Shown piece after piece: positions 1 to 12,199 of a stretch of 64,000 nucleotides of DNA. Origin of the DNA: Tragulus kanchil (Eukaryota > Chordata > Mammalia > Artiodactyla > Tragulidae); the NCBI GenBank assembly GCA_022376925.1, contig JAIOJX010000032.1:168169979-168233978 (forward strand), written 5' to 3'. Each line of letters opens with the position of its first letter. Positions within the stretch are counted from its first letter, which is position 1. Below the pieces are notes generated by a model. It did not search any database. It was not told where the DNA came from and saw nothing but the letters and a program-made list of their open reading frames with translations. The position numbers and the translations under genes were made by a program.

Positions 1-859
1 AGAGTCACTTGCAGACGCACTCCCAGCCGGGCGCCCCGCCCCTGCCGCCTCTCCTGCAGCACCCCTGCCCCAGGGCTCTGTTTACTGCCCTGTCTAGACA
101 GAGACATAAAATTTAATGTCACCCGTGACTGTGGAGCCCATGCTCAGCCTGTCCCTGGTAAGGCCGCGGCCCCCAGTGCCTGGGCCAGAGCCGCCCTTCC
201 AAGTAGGCACCTCCACCCCGGCCTCATCACAGCTGCTGCCCCACCCAGCACCTGCCTCCCAGGGATCTCCACCCCCCACCCAGGACCCCGCCACTGAGCT
301 CAGACACCTCGAATAGAACGTGCCTTGGAGGGTCATCCGCCTAGCCCCCGTGTCCACACTTCCATGAGCCCCAGCCCCCCACTCACACACCCACCTCTTT
401 TTCGCCCACACTGGGTGGCCACACTTGAACCACGAAGCCCCAAAGCCGCCTCTCCGGGCCTCCTTGGGCTGCAGCTGCGGCCTGGGAATTTCCTTCATCC
501 CAGGTCTTGACCAGGCCAACTGGCCAAATAGCCGCTGCACCGAGAACCTTTGCTTTCATCGGTTCCACGGCGTTTTCGCTCCTTCACACACTCAGCAGAC
601 AAGGACGGAGGGCCGCGGGTGCGGGACAGACCCAATTTCAACTGGCACTCACCCAGGGAGCCCCAGAGCCAGGGCCTGGCCACCCCTCCCCCGCACCCTG
701 CCGGCCCTCTCCCTCGGGACAGGCCCCAGGCCCTGCTGCCCTGGCGTCCTGGGCCGGCCCCGCGCCTCATGCATGCCCCCCTAGCCGGACCTCGCAGACT
801 CGGGAGCCTCCCGGTCCCTCGCGGTCTGCCTCTTCCCTGGCGCCTCGCACGCACCCCTC
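1..859. other. GC-rich sequence, no gene seen
   Basis: No recognised coding segment, RNA gene or repeat on either strand. If TMEM121 lies to the left, this would be its intron. Confidence 0.5.
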
Positions 860-1560
860 GGTGCCCATAAGGGGGGACAGGAGGAGAGGAAAGCGCCGCC
901 CTCGCCTAGCCCGATCGGACAGAGGGCGGCGAAGGGGGTGGGCCGCTCGCGGCAGGCTGCGTCTCGGCTCCGCGGTCCCCGCCGCCTGCTTCCCGGACAG
1001 GCCTTGTCCCCGCCGTCCCGTGGCCCGGCCTCGCCCCTGCAGCGGCGCCCCTGCGGCCGAGTAGTCTGGGTTCACCGCGACCCCCTTCCAGAGCGCGCGC
1101 CCCGTCCGCACCTACCCGCTGCCGGCCAGATGCGGCGCCGCGCCGGGGCCAGCCCCGCGGAGCCAGCCTGCGCGCCGGGCCGAGGCCGCGCGCTTCTCCG
1201 CTCCGCGCGCCCCGCCCGCGGCCCCGCCCCGCGCTCCCGGCCGCCCGCGCCCGCGGCACCCGGACTGGGGGCCCTGCGCCCCCGCCCCTTCAGCAGCGCT
1301 GGTTGCCAGGACGACAGCTCTGTTCAGCAGCAGCGCCCGGACCCGCGGCGCTGGCGAGCCAGACGTCCTCGGGGCCCAAGCGCAGGCCCGGGAAGTCTCT
1401 CCACCGCCTTCACCCCGCGGCTGGAGGGAGAATCGCCCTGGGGGCCGTTCAGTCCCGCTCACGCTCGCGGCGTGACGTTGCGCGGCAAGCCCTACCCAGG
1501 CCTTCAACCCCGGCGACCGCGATCGCCGGCGACAGGAGGCCTGCGGGACCATGTGCCTTA
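860..1560 (-). promoter_or_regulatory. CpG island, possible TMEM121 promoter and non-coding first exon
   Basis: Strongly CpG-rich block at the left side. In the human order TMEM121 is the next gene after TEDC1, on the same strand, and has an upstream non-coding exon. On the minus strand a splice-donor match (CGG then GTAGGT) would end an exon at 1116. No TMEM121 coding sequence is visible, so the coding exon would lie left of position 1. The assignment rests on synteny only. Confidence 0.35.
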
Positions 1561-2293
1561 CCGCGGAGCTGGCCCCGACACGGGGCTGGGTAAACGCCGA
1601 CTATCTGCAGGTGGCCCCACGGAGCCTTGTCTGGGGACCCGGCGCCGCATCCCAGAGGTCCTAGGTCCTGCGTTTCTCCAGCCTTCCCTGCTCTTACCTG
1701 AGGGCAGGGAACAGGGGGCGTGCGCGCACCTCGTCCTCTTCTCCAGCCTTCCAGGGAGCATGCTAGGGTTTGGAGGTTCAGGCTTCCTTCCCCCCGCCGG
1801 AGTCCCCACCCTGTCCTCGCTGAGGACCGCCCCCAGGATCCCAGGCCCGTCCACTCCAAGGTGAAGGAGGGGAGCGCACAGGCCGCCTGCCTGCCGCCTG
1901 TGACGGAGAGGACCAGGTCAGAGAGTGAAGGGACCCCTGCACCCCGCGCACCTGTCTGCTGGCACTCAGCCCTGGCAGGCTCCTGGGTCCACACAGGTGG
2001 CCAAGGCTGTGCAGGTGATGGGATCTGCCGCCCTCCCTAAGCACTAGGGACCCCGGGACCCCTGGGGTGCCCCCGAGCCAGCAGGCAGTAAGGATAGGTA
2101 AGGAAAGCCGCCGCCCTGGGCCATCCATGAGAGGCACGCGGAGATGCCCGACTGAGGAGGCTGCCAGCGCCCACGGCCACTCCCACACTAGTTCTCCCTG
2201 GAGCAAGTGCAGTCGGCCCCGGAGCCGCCTCTGTGCCCAGGGAGGGCCCCGACTCACAGAGGTGGTTGCCTTCCCCGGGGGGTCTCAAGGGGC
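1561..2293. other. Intergenic sequence, no gene seen
   Basis: Moderately GC-rich. No similarity to known genes or ruminant repeats was recognised. Confidence 0.5.
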
Positions 2294-4467
2294 CACGCGC
2301 AGCATGGGGGAGGAGGCCGGACACGCAGGCTCTGACCGCTCAGCGGCACCACCGGCACCCACCGGCAGAGCTACCCTGGAGGCAGAGGGGGCAGGGCACC
2401 TCCAGGGTCCCCTCAGCCCACACCACAGCCTGCTCGCTCCCCTGGCTGCGCCCCAGGCCGCTCTGCTCACCACCCGGCTCCCTCTGCCCCCACGGCAGGA
2501 GGACCGCAGCCAGGGGCTGCTGGGAGAGCCCAGTCTTTGACCTCAGGCCCGCGTGCCTGCGTCAGCGCTCTGCACACACCTCCCTGGCCACCCCGCACCC
2601 CGTTTTGCCTCCTGATCTCCCGTGCGTGTGTCCACCCCCAGGCCCCTCCAGGGCCAGGCCCAGAGCACGGGCGATGTACGCTGGCTCCCTCTGGATGAGG
2701 ATAAAATCACAGGCCTTGAGATCTGGGACCCTCCCAGATGGTCAGGGTGGGCATCGTCATCACAAGCAGGCTCACGGGAAGGAGGTGGGGTGTGGGGGTC
2801 AGAGATCTGAAGCGGCTACAGCTGACTAGGAAGATGCAGCGAGTGGCCGGAAGCCGGGAAACACAGCTGCCTCTAGACGCTGGAAAAGGCCAGGAAACCC
2901 TGTCCCCTAAAGCACATGGACTTAGCCCAATGAGACTGCGTCGCTGTAAGACTTTAACCTGCGGCAGCCTGTCACCGCAGCAGCGGGTCACTCACACAGC
3001 TGCCGGCCTGAAATAACTCTCTCCGCAGACGGAGTTCGCTGTGGCAGGCTTGCTGAAGGATGCACTTGAGGCAAAGAAACCAGTCCCAGACAGGATCAAG
3101 GAGACAGGAGGAAAAGCTGAACGCGGGGCAAACACCCCCGCAGGGACGTCTGAACACAGACTACGGAAAACAATGATACACATGCTTAGGAGGACTTCCC
3201 TGGGGGTCCAGTGGCTAAGGCTCTGTGCTCCCGGTGCAGGAGGCCCAGGCTCCATCCCAGGTCAGAGAACTAGAGCCCACGTGCCGCAACCAAGAGCGCG
3301 CCTGTCGCAACTGAAGATCAGACTGGGACTTCTGGCAGTCGTGACTGAGACGCACCTTCCAACGCAAGTGCAGCAGTCGTGACTGAACGGCACGCGCAGC
3401 ATGGGGGAGGAGGCCGGACACGCAGGCTCTGACCGCTCAGCGGCACCACCGGCACCCACCGGCAGAGCTACCCTGGAGGCAGAGGGGGCAGGGCACCTCC
3501 AGGGTCCCCTCAGCCCACACCACAGCCTGCTCGCTCCCCTGGCTGCGCCCCAGGCCGCTCTGCTCACCACCCGGCTCCCTCTGCCCCCACGGCAGGAGGA
3601 CCGCAGCCAGGGGCTGCTGGGAGAGCCCAGTCTTTGACCTCAGGCCCGCGTGCCTGCGTCAGCGCTCTGCACACACCTCCCTGGCCACCCCGCACCCCGT
3701 TTTGCCTCCTGATCTCCCGTGCGTGTGTCCACCCCCAGGCCCCTCCAGGGCCAGGCCCAGAGCACGGGCGATGTACGCTGGCTCCCTCTGGATGAGGATA
3801 AAATCACAGGCCTTGAGATCTGGGACCCTCCCAGATGGTCAGGGTGGGCATCGTCATCACAAGCAGGCTCACGGGAAGGAGGTGGGGTGTGGGGGTCAGA
3901 GATCTGAAGCGGCTACAGCTGACTAGGAAGATGCAGCGAGTGGCCGGAAGCCGGGAAACACAGCTGCCTCTAGACGCTGGAAAAGGCCAGGAAACCCTGT
4001 CCCCTAAAGCACATGGACTTAGCCCAATGAGACTGCGTCGCTGTAAGACTTTAACCTGCGGCAGCCTGTCACCGCAGCAGCGGGTCACTCACACAGCTGC
4101 CGGCCTGAAATAACTCTCTCCGCAGACGGAGTTCGCTGTGGCAGGCTTGCTGAAGGATGCACTTGAGGCAAAGAAACCAGTCCCAGACAGGATCAAGGAG
4201 ACAGGAGGAAAAGCTGAACGCGGGGCAAACACCCCCGCAGGGACGTCTGAACACAGACTACGGAAAACAATGATACACATGCTTAGGAGGACTTCCCTGG
4301 GGGTCCAGTGGCTAAGGCTCTGTGCTCCCGGTGCAGGAGGCCCAGGCTCCATCCCAGGTCAGAGAACTAGAGCCCACGTGCCGCAACCAAGAGCGCGCCT
4401 GTCGCAACTGAAGATCAGACTGGGACTTCCCTGGCAGTCGTGACTGAGACGTCACCTTCCAACGCAA
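2294..4467. repeat. Tandem direct duplication, unit 1097 bp
   Basis: 2294-3390 is repeated at 3391-4467. Differences crowd at the inner end of the left copy: ACTTCTGG versus ACTTCCCTGG, GACGCACC versus GACGTCACC, and GCAAGTGCAG versus GCAAGGGGTGCAG. The unit ends inside a SINE. Intergenic. Confidence 0.94.
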
Positions 4468-4550
4468 GGGGTGCAGATTCAGTCCCTGGTCGGGGAACTG
4501 AAACGGGCACGTGGCCAAAGAACCAAAACTCAAAAACAGAAGCAGTATTG
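4287..4550 (+). mobile_element. Two adjacent Bov-tA/CHR-2 SINEs
   Basis: Each copy has the tRNA-derived ruminant SINE head (GGACTTCCCTGGGGGTCCAG; GGACTTCCCTGGCAGTCGTG) followed by the 'gagaactagagcccacgtgccgcaac'-type body. The first also occurs at about 3190-3325 in the left copy of the surrounding duplication, where the second is truncated at the junction. Confidence 0.85.
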
Positions 4551-4769
4551 TAACAAATTCAGCTATGAGTTTGGGGTTTTTGTGTGTTTTTTTTTGTTTT
4601 GAGTTTTTTTAAGTAAACTGAGGCACACTAAAACATCTGTTAGATGTTTAGGAATGAAAATGTTTTAGAACACATGAAAATAAAATACAAATTCACAATA
4701 TCCTATAAAGCAAGAGTGAAATGGAAAGGGCGTTCATGAACTCTAGCGAGTTAAGACTAAGACAGCACC

Positions 4770-4942
4770 GCGGGGCTTCCCTTGTGGCTCAGTGGATAAG
4801 AACCCGTCTGCCAACGCAGGAGACACAGGTTCGAGCCCTGATTCCGGAAGATCCCACACACCACAGAGCGGCTAAACCCACACATCAACAGAGACCCAGC
4901 ACAGCCAAAAATAAATAAATAAAAGTTTAAAAAAAAAAAGAC
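4770..4942 (+). mobile_element. CHR-2/Bov-tA SINE
   Basis: Ruminant SINE with head GGGGCTTCCCTTGTGGCTCA, box-B-like GGTTCGAGCC and a 3' tail of AAATAAATAAATAAAA then A-rich sequence. Confidence 0.9.
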
Positions 4943-5079
4943 AGCACCGGGCAACTTCTCCCTGAGACAGTGAGGAGCGTACGCAGGCTGCAGCACTCGC
5001 ACACACGTGGGAAGAAACCATGGAACTTTTTTCCATAATCAGCCCAATGGACAAGAGAAGAGAGGGAGAAATAGTGCAG

Positions 5080-5250
5080 CTGCAGAAATTAGAAAACTTC
5101 TAAAGATGGCAAGTTTACAAACTAATACTTCAGTAATTACATTAGATGCAAATGGACTCAATGTTCCCATTGAAAGACCAAGATGATCCGTCTTTTTTCT
5201 TTAATCAAAATAGATGCTGTTTACAAGGGACACATGTGGATCAGGAGAGT
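5080..5250 (+). mobile_element. L1 fragment (ORF2 endonuclease region)
   Basis: Resembles the L1 ORF2 stretch encoding the end of the endonuclease domain ('acattagatgcaaatggact ... gatgctgtttacaagggacac'). Old and without an open frame. Confidence 0.6.
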
Positions 5251-6370
5251 GTGGGTGGGGAAAGGCTGAGCACAGGAGTACGCGCTGCAGGAGGCGGCGT
5301 GTGGCACCGCGTGGGGTCTCCGCGTGGGGATGCTCCCCGGGAGACCGCTGCTGCAGTGACGTGTGGTGACGTGTCCTGGCGGATTCTCGGGGCGCCTGCA
5401 GTCCCCGCTCCAGTGGACCAGAATACAGCGGACACGTGCACACGCACCCACACTTCGGTAACCAGAAGCCAAACGGGGCACGGCAGGAAGAGCCGCCCAG
5501 CCAAGACCAAGCATTTGCTCGTTGGTTTTCGCATCTCCCGGATTCTGGTTCGGGGTAAGATGGAATAAATACAGCCCACCCCGTCTCCCAGCGAGCGCAG
5601 CGGCAGAGAGAACGTGGTGCCGGAGACAGCGAGGCCTCTGAGGCCTAAATGGGAGCAGGCAGATGGGGCCGGAACCGCGGGCACCACCGACCTGGTGGTG
5701 ATTTGGGGGATCTTCCTCTCTCTGCCTGGGCCGGACTCCACCTGGGCCAGAAGCCAGGCGAGCGGACATGCCAGGGACAGACAGCTCCAGGAGAAGCCCC
5801 TCGTTCTGGCTCAGGAAGGCAAAGAAGAGACTGGAGGGGTGGCTCTATCTGCTGGGGCCCCTGGGCAGTCCTGTCTCCACCCAGGCTGCCGTCAAGGCAG
5901 CAGGGTCCACGGGTACGTTTTCAGGGAGAAGACCCTCCCCTCCAGTCAGAGGAAACGTGGTCCCAGGGGGTGGGACCCACTCTGCCCCAGCAGAAGGGGG
6001 GAACTGGGCCTCTTCTGTCTCCGGATGCGGGCACGGTCAGGGGAGCGTGCAGGAGAGCGGGTGACTCGAGCCTCAGACGTCGGCCAAGGCCTGAGAAGCA
6101 GAGACCGGAGCCAGAAAGGTCCAGAGAGGTGCCGGCGGAGGCGCTCCAGAAAGCAGCGGGCAAGCGGTTCGTGCCTCCTGGGCTCAACCCCACGCGGCGT
6201 GTGTCCCACCAAGGCTCAGCACTGGACCACAGGGCCCGGCAGTGCCCGGGGCCCACACTGCCCGCTGAACCCAAGGAACACTGCAAAGGCCCTGCGAGGA
6301 GAACTGACGCTGAAGCCACTGTCCACAGAAGGCCATTTGGAATTTGCAGCTTGAACCCGACCAGGTCGAT
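5251..6370. other. Gene-free unique sequence
   Basis: GC-rich sequence flanked by L1 fragments. Frames of about 180-245 codons are open on both strands without any recognisable protein family. Considered non-coding. Confidence 0.5.
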
Positions 6371-6379
6371 GGTATGCTG

Positions 6380-6715
6380 AAACAAACATGTCACCATTCT
6401 CTACGGTATTTAAACAAAACCAGATATTTATACACAATGTTTAAATGTGCAGGATACAATCCAAAATTACTCTGCATATGAAGAGCCAGGGAAAATCCAA
6501 CCAACCCACAAGGGGAGAGAAAACCCAGTGTCATCCTATGACAACAATCCCCATCAAATGGCAAAATGCTGGTGAAAGAAATCAAGGCCTAAAGAAACAG
6601 AGAGAAAACTGTATTCTTGAGCTGGAAGATGCAATGCAGTTAAGATGCCAGTTCTCCTCCAAAATGACCTAAGGATTTAATTAGCAGATAGAATCAAGCA
6701 ATAAAAAATAAAAGC
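6380..6715 (+). mobile_element. L1 ORF2 fragment
   Basis: Contains an L1 ORF2 segment ('aaatgctggtgaaagaaatc ... tgagctggaagatgcaatgc') that is diverged from, but homologous to, sequence near 7938-8040. Interrupted at its right end by a SINE. Confidence 0.65.
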
Positions 6716-7050
6716 AGGGCTTCCCCTGGTGGTCCAGTGGGTAAGGACACCGCCTTGCAGTGCAAGGGGTGCCGGTTCGATCCCTGGCCTGGGAAGATCC
6801 CACGTGCCGCGGAGCGGCTGGACCGATGTGTCCAACTACCGAGCCGGAGCTCTGGAGCGCATGTGCCCAGAGCCGGCGCTCTGCGACGACAGACACCATC
6901 GCGATGGGAGGCCCACACGGACCAAAGAACAAAGACGGATGAAAATAGAGAAATGAAAGACCAATAGAAGTGCCCGCCCGCTCCCTTCCCTCCCCAACCC
7001 GACCCCCGCCCAATAAATAAATAAATAAATAAATCTAAAAAAAAAAAAAT
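6716..7050 (+). mobile_element. Full-length CHR-2/Bov-tA-type SINE with A-rich tail
   Basis: Head GGGCTTCCCCTGGTGGTCCA, box-B-like GGTTCGATCC, body typical of the long ruminant SINE, and tail of AAATAAATAAATAAATAAAT followed by A13. Inserted in L1 sequence. Confidence 0.9.
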
Positions 7051-7444
7051 AAAAGCAAATACCACAACCACATGAAGATTATCTCAGAAAACAAGGCTGG
7101 CTCAACATGTGAAAACAAATCAGTGTGATCCACTGTATTAACAGTCCAAAGAAGAAACCACCTGAGCATATCAATTCATGCAGAGAAAGCACTGACAGAA
7201 TTCAATACCCACCCATGATACTCTCAGTAAACTAGAAATGGGAGAAATTTTACTAAAAATAATAAAGGACATCTAAAGAGAAAAGAAAAAAAAAAGAAAC
7301 CCTACAGCTAGCATGACAGGTGATACTGAAGGACTTGGGTGCTTTGCTCTAAGATCAGAAATAAAGACGTCCACCCTACCAACTACTATTCACTGTTGAA
7401 CTAGCCTAAGTCCTAGCTGTAACAGAAAGGAAGAAATAAGGCTG

Positions 7445-7680
7445 TGTTCATGAATATGTCCGTGCTAAGTCACTTCAGTCGCGTCTGACTCTTTGAGAAT
7501 CCATGGACTGTAGCCCACCAGGCTCCTCTGTCCGTGGGGCTTCCCAGGCAGTACTGGAGTGGGCTGCCGTCCTCTTCTCCAGGGGGTCTTCCCGACCCAG
7601 GGATCAAGCCTGCAGCCCTCATGGCTCCTGCACCGGCAGGCAGGTTCTTTACCACTGAGCCACCTGGAAAGTCTCCTCTG
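7445..7680. mobile_element. Bov-A2-type element
   Basis: Contains 'gctaagtcacttcagtcgcg', 'actgtagcccaccaggctcc' and 'tttaccactgagccacctgg', the hallmark strings of the BovB-derived ruminant family. Confidence 0.85.
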
Positions 7681-9731
7681 TACTCACAGATTACACTTAA
7701 GGTCCATATAGAAAATCCCAAGCATTCCACAAAAAAATAAAATAAAACCTGAGTATTAATAAGTGAGCTTAGCAAGGCTGTAGAATACAAGATCAAAACA
7801 ACTTCGATCAAGCTTCTACTGGAAGCAAACAATTGAAAACCAAAATTTTTAAACCAAGAACACCTTAGCCCCCTGCCAAAATTAAATTGTTATAAATCTA
7901 ACAAGACATGTGTAGGATCTGTATGCTGAAAATTTCAAAATGCTGATGAAAGAAATCAGGCCTAAAGAAACTGAGAGAAAACTGTGTTCTTGAGCTGGAA
8001 GATGCAGTGTAGTTAAGATGCCAGTTCTCCAGAATGATCCAGTGCAGACTCAATGCAACCCCAATCAAAATCCACGGAGGGAATTTTGTAGATGTAGACA
8101 AGCTCAATCTAAAATGTATATAGAAATGTAAAGGAACCACAATAGCCAGGCCAGTCCTGGAAAAGAAGGGGAAAGTTGGCAGATTCTCACTAACCAACTT
8201 TCAGACTTACTGGGGGCCCTTCCCTGCTTTACTGTGGCTAAGACGCTCTCCTCTCAATGGCAGGGGCCAGGGTTTCATTCCTGGTCAGGAGACTAAATCC
8301 CACACGATGCCACTAAGACCTAAGGCAGCCAAGTAAATAGATTTTGAAAAAAGGACACTGTAAATCTGAAATAATCAAGACAGCTCCTATTGTCAAAGGA
8401 TAAGCAAACAGATCTATGGAACAGACTGGAGCCCACAAATAAATTCGCACCCATATGGCCAGCTGACTTTTTATCAGACTTATTATAATTTGCATGTCAT
8501 GTAATCCACATATTTGAAGTTTACAATTCAACATTTATTAGTATATTCACATGTCATAATCTTAGAACATTTCCATCACCCTCAAAAGGAGCCCCAGACT
8601 TATTAGCAGTCACCCCTTAATTCTTTGCCAACCGGTCTCCTCTGTAGGCAGTACTGGAGTGGGCTGCCGTCCTCTTCTCCAGGGGGTCTTCCCGACCCAG
8701 GGATCAAGCCTGCAGCCCTCATGGCTCCTGCACCGGCAGGCAGGTTCTTTACCACTGAGCCACCTGGAAAGTCTCCTCTGTACTCACAGATTACACTTAA
8801 GGTCCATATAGAAAATCCCAAGCATTCCACAAAAAAATAAAATAAAACCTGAGTATTAATAAGTGAGCTTAGCAAGGCTGTAGAATACAAGATCAAAACA
8901 ACTTCGATCAAGCTTCTACTGGAAGCAAACAATTGAAAACCAAAATTTTTAAACCAAGAACACCTTAGCCCCCTGCCAAAATTAAATTGTTATAAATCTA
9001 ACAAGACATGTGTAGGATCTGTATGCTGAAAATTTCAAAATGCTGATGAAAGAAATCAGGCCTAAAGAAACTGAGAGAAAACTGTGTTCTTGAGCTGGAA
9101 GATGCAGTGTAGTTAAGATGCCAGTTCTCCAGAATGATCCAGTGCAGACTCAATGCAACCCCAATCAAAATCCACGGAGGGAATTTTGTAGATGTAGACA
9201 AGCTCAATCTAAAATGTATATAGAAATGTAAAGGAACCACAATAGCCAGGCCAGTCCTGGAAAAGAAGGGGAAAGTTGGCAGATTCTCACTAACCAACTT
9301 TCAGACTTACTGGGGGCCCTTCCCTGCTTTACTGTGGCTAAGACGCTCTCCTCTCAATGGCAGGGGCCAGGGTTTCATTCCTGGTCAGGAGACTAAATCC
9401 CACACGATGCCACTAAGACCTAAGGCAGCCAAGTAAATAGATTTTGAAAAAAGGACACTGTAAATCTGAAATAATCAAGACAGCTCCTATTGTCAAAGGA
9501 TAAGCAAACAGATCTATGGAACAGACTGGAGCCCACAAATAAATTCGCACCCATATGGCCAGCTGACTTTTTATCAGACTTATTATAATTTGCATGTCAT
9601 GTAATCCACATATTTGAAGTTTACAATTCAACATTTATTAGTATATTCACATGTCATAATCTTAGAACATTTCCATCACCCTCAAAAGGAGCCCCAGACT
9701 TATTAGCAGTCACCCCTTAATTCTTTGCCAA
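7546..9731. repeat. Tandem direct duplication, unit about 1.1 kb, inside L1/SINE sequence
   Basis: 7546-8631 is repeated at 8646-9731 (1086 bp, no difference noticed). Between them, 14 bp (CCGGTCTCCTCTGT) resemble the Bov-A2 sequence just upstream of the left copy, as if the right copy began slightly earlier but had lost 14 bp. The unit crosses Bov-A2, L1 and Bov-tA boundaries. Confidence 0.94.
8216..8345 (+). mobile_element. Diverged Bov-tA SINE in L1
   Basis: Ruminant SINE with degraded head (GGGCCCTTCCCTGCTTTACT) and 'ctaagacctaaggcagccaa' end. Repeated at 9316-9445 in the tandem duplicate. Confidence 0.7.
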
Positions 9732-10500
9732 TTTCCTCAGCTTGAGGCAAACACTAATCTATTCCTTCGATTTGCCTATTCTGGACAGTTCATGCTAACA
9801 GAATCACACAATATGTGGTCTTTTGTGACTTATTTTACAACGCAAATGCATCTGCCATTACTTTATTCTTTTTTACTGCCAAATAAGATTCCATTACTTA
9901 CTCCAGTATTTATTTTATCTATTCATCAGCTGATGGACATTTATGTTGTTCCCACTTTCTGGCTATAATTAATAATGTTGCAACGGACACTTACAAAGTT
10001 TTTTTTTTTAATTTTAATAAGATTTTATGTGAACATATGTGTTCACTTCTCTTGAGTGTACACCTAGGAGTGGAAGTGCTGGGTCATGAGGTAACTCCAT
10101 GTTAAACATTTTGAGGAAATGCTGTTTTTCAGACTGTTTTACATTCTCACCAGCAATGTATAAGGGTTCCAATTTCTTCACACTCTGGCCAACGACTGTT
10201 ACTTGTCTGTATTTTTTTATCACAGCCACCCTGGTTGATAGAGGAGTATCTATCTCCTTGTGGTTGGGGCTGGCATTTCTATTACGGTAAACAACTCTGG
10301 GCATCTTGTCATGTGCTTACTGCTCAACTGTGTGTCTTCTTTGGAGAAAACATCTGTTCAAATCCTCTACATATTTTCCCATTGTGTTATGGTCCTTACT
10401 GTTGAGTTGTAAGTAGGAATTCTTTTTATGTTTTGATATAAGTCTCTTGAAAGTGAGAATGGTAAATTCTTTTCATCAGCCTGAGGAAGCTCCTTTCCAT
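8470..10500 (-). mobile_element. Old L1, 3' part, minus strand
   Basis: Reads on the plus strand as reverse-complement L1 3' sequence: 'cattagcagtcac'-like, 'gatttgcctattctggacag', 'caatatgtggtcttttgtga', 'aggagtggaagtgctgggtc', 'accagcaatgtataagggtt'. It sits inside the plus-strand L1 whose ORF2 resumes near 10590. Its first part (8470-8631) is repeated at 9570-9731. Confidence 0.75.
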
Positions 10501-10589
10501 TCCTGCTTTGTTGAATGTGACCAGTTAGTTCTAACTAAAGTGTGAAGGTGATTAGACAGAGAAGGGACAGAATTTTCACTAAACTGGAC

Positions 10590-11700
10590 ATTTATATGCC
10601 AAAAAATAATAATAATAAATCCTTAAACTAACCTAATATCTCACACAAAAATTAACTCAAAGTGGATACTATGTCTAAATGTAAAAATTATAAACTTGTA
10701 GAAGGAAACATAAGAGGTAATCCTCATGACCTGAAACTGGTCAAAAGAAAAAAAAAAACAAACTATGATACCAAAAGCACAGTCCACAAGAGATAAATCA
10801 GTAAACTGGACCTCATCAAAATCAAAAACCTTTGCTCTGTAAAAGTCAAGTTCAGGACTTCCCTGGTCCAGAGGTTAAGATCCCACATTCCTAGGCCTTC
10901 CCTGGTGATCTAGTGGTTAAGGATCCACCTGCCAGTGTGGGAGACACAAGCTGGACCCCTGATCCGGGACGATCCCACATGCCCTGGGGCGACTAAGCCT
11001 GTGCGCCACAGCTCCCGAGCCCCACGCCTAGTCCCTGCGCTCCACAAGAGAAGGCCACCACGCAGTGAGAAGCCTGCGCATCGCAACCGAGAGCAGTCCC
11101 TGCCTGCAACAGCTAGAGAAAGCTCATGCACAGCAACGAAGACCCAGTGCGGCCAAATAAATAAATCTTTTTTAAAGAAAAGACTCTGCACTCCCAAGGC
11201 GGAGGGCACAGGTTCAATCCCTGGCCAAGGAACTAAGAGCCTGAGTGCCCCCTACACACACACACACACAAAAGTCAGGTTTCAAGGAGTAATTAATCCC
11301 TACCTCAATAAGTTATTCCAAAAAACAGATGGCAAAGGCTATGATAAGGTCAACGTAACCTTGATTCCAAAAGGCAAATACACAGAAAAAAAGAAGAAAA
11401 TTATAGGCCTGTTTGCCTCGAGTATCAGTGTCAATGTTCTAAGTAAAATTATAGCGAACCAAGACCACCTGCGTGTTCACACGGTCCAGCGTTGTGATCA
11501 GATCGGACTTCGCACAGGAGTGCAAGGATGGCCTGACTTAGAAAGGGTGCCGATGTGTTCACATAATCTAATTCACTGTGACCAAGGTAAAGGAGAAAAT
11601 CATATGACTGTCTTCACTAATGAAGACAAAGCATATGATAGGATTCTAAAAGGGCTCTTAGGAAAATCAGAGTGGAGGAAGCTTTCAAAAGCTGTGAAAA
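10590..11700 (+). mobile_element. L1 ORF2 fragments split by SINEs
   Basis: ORF2 C-terminal sequence ('aaaattaactcaaagtggat', 'gtaaactggacctcatcaaa') to 10854, then a SINE block, then an L1 reverse-transcriptase segment at 11280-11690. Translated, the latter carries IIGLFASSISVNVLSKIIAN and a degraded QxGxxxGxQGW motif followed by ENHMTVFTNEDKAYDRI. RT lies after the C-terminal part, so these are two insertions or a rearranged one. Confidence 0.75.
10854..11275 (+). mobile_element. Bov-tA/CHR-2 SINE cluster
   Basis: A truncated SINE head at 10856-10893, a longer SINE from 10894 ending in AAATAAATAAATC near 11168, then a fragment with 'aggttcaatccctggccaag' ending in a CA-rich run at 11250-11270. 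Confidence 0.8.
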
Positions 11701-12199
11701 GTTATGTACCAGAAGAGCGTGGCAAGCGCTGTACTTCATGGAGAAACTTCAGATGCATGTCCTTGAAGATCAAGAACAGAAGCACCACTGCCGCCCGGTG
11801 AGCGCTGGCAAGATGGCCCAATGAAGCCACCCGCCCCAGCACCCCCTCCACCAGCCACCGCAGACGGCACACCTCTTCCCACAGAACGCCTGCAGGCTCT
11901 GCTCTTCAGGCTGGACCCTGACGACGCAACGGAGCTACAGCTCGGAGCACGGGCTACCGGCGGACAGAAGGGGCCGAACACGCAGAAGGCAACAGCACAG
12001 CTCGAGAACGGGAGTCCACACGCGGGCGACCCTGGGGACTGGTTCACTGCATGGAGGTGACCAGGACTCCCGCCTGATCCCGCAGGCCGAGACGGACTCT
12101 GGACGGGACGAAACAAAAACTGACAGAGGTGAGTGAGGATACGACACGAAAGAGGAAGCATGTCTCCAAATGCTCACTGTAAAAAGTAAGAGGCAAAAA
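11701..12199. other. Gene-free sequence, origin unclear
   Basis: No recognisable gene. Flanked on both sides by L1 sequence and probably derived from old repeat material, but I cannot assign a family. Confidence 0.4.

Larger units (their letters stand above)
7070..8470 (+). mobile_element. Old L1 ORF2 sequence with nested Bov-A2 and Bov-tA insertions
   Basis: L1 reverse-transcriptase-side and C-terminal ORF2 sequence in plus orientation ('caaggctggctcaacatgtg'; 'ggaaccacaatagccaggcc'). It is split by a Bov-A2 element at about 7445-7680 and a SINE at 8216-8345. Part of the element is repeated at 8646-9570 by the local tandem duplication. No intact ORF. Confidence 0.75.

Noticed and set aside
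1112..1552. Minus-strand 146-codon frame as TMEM121 coding sequence
   Set aside because: The Arg/Pro/Gly/Ala-rich translation has no transmembrane segments and does not look like TMEM121; at best it is a non-coding exon.
10935..11801. 288-codon plus-strand open frame with reverse-transcriptase-like residues
   Set aside because: A chance join of SINE and degraded L1 RT sequence; the QxGxxxGxQGW region is decayed, so this is a repeat and not a gene.
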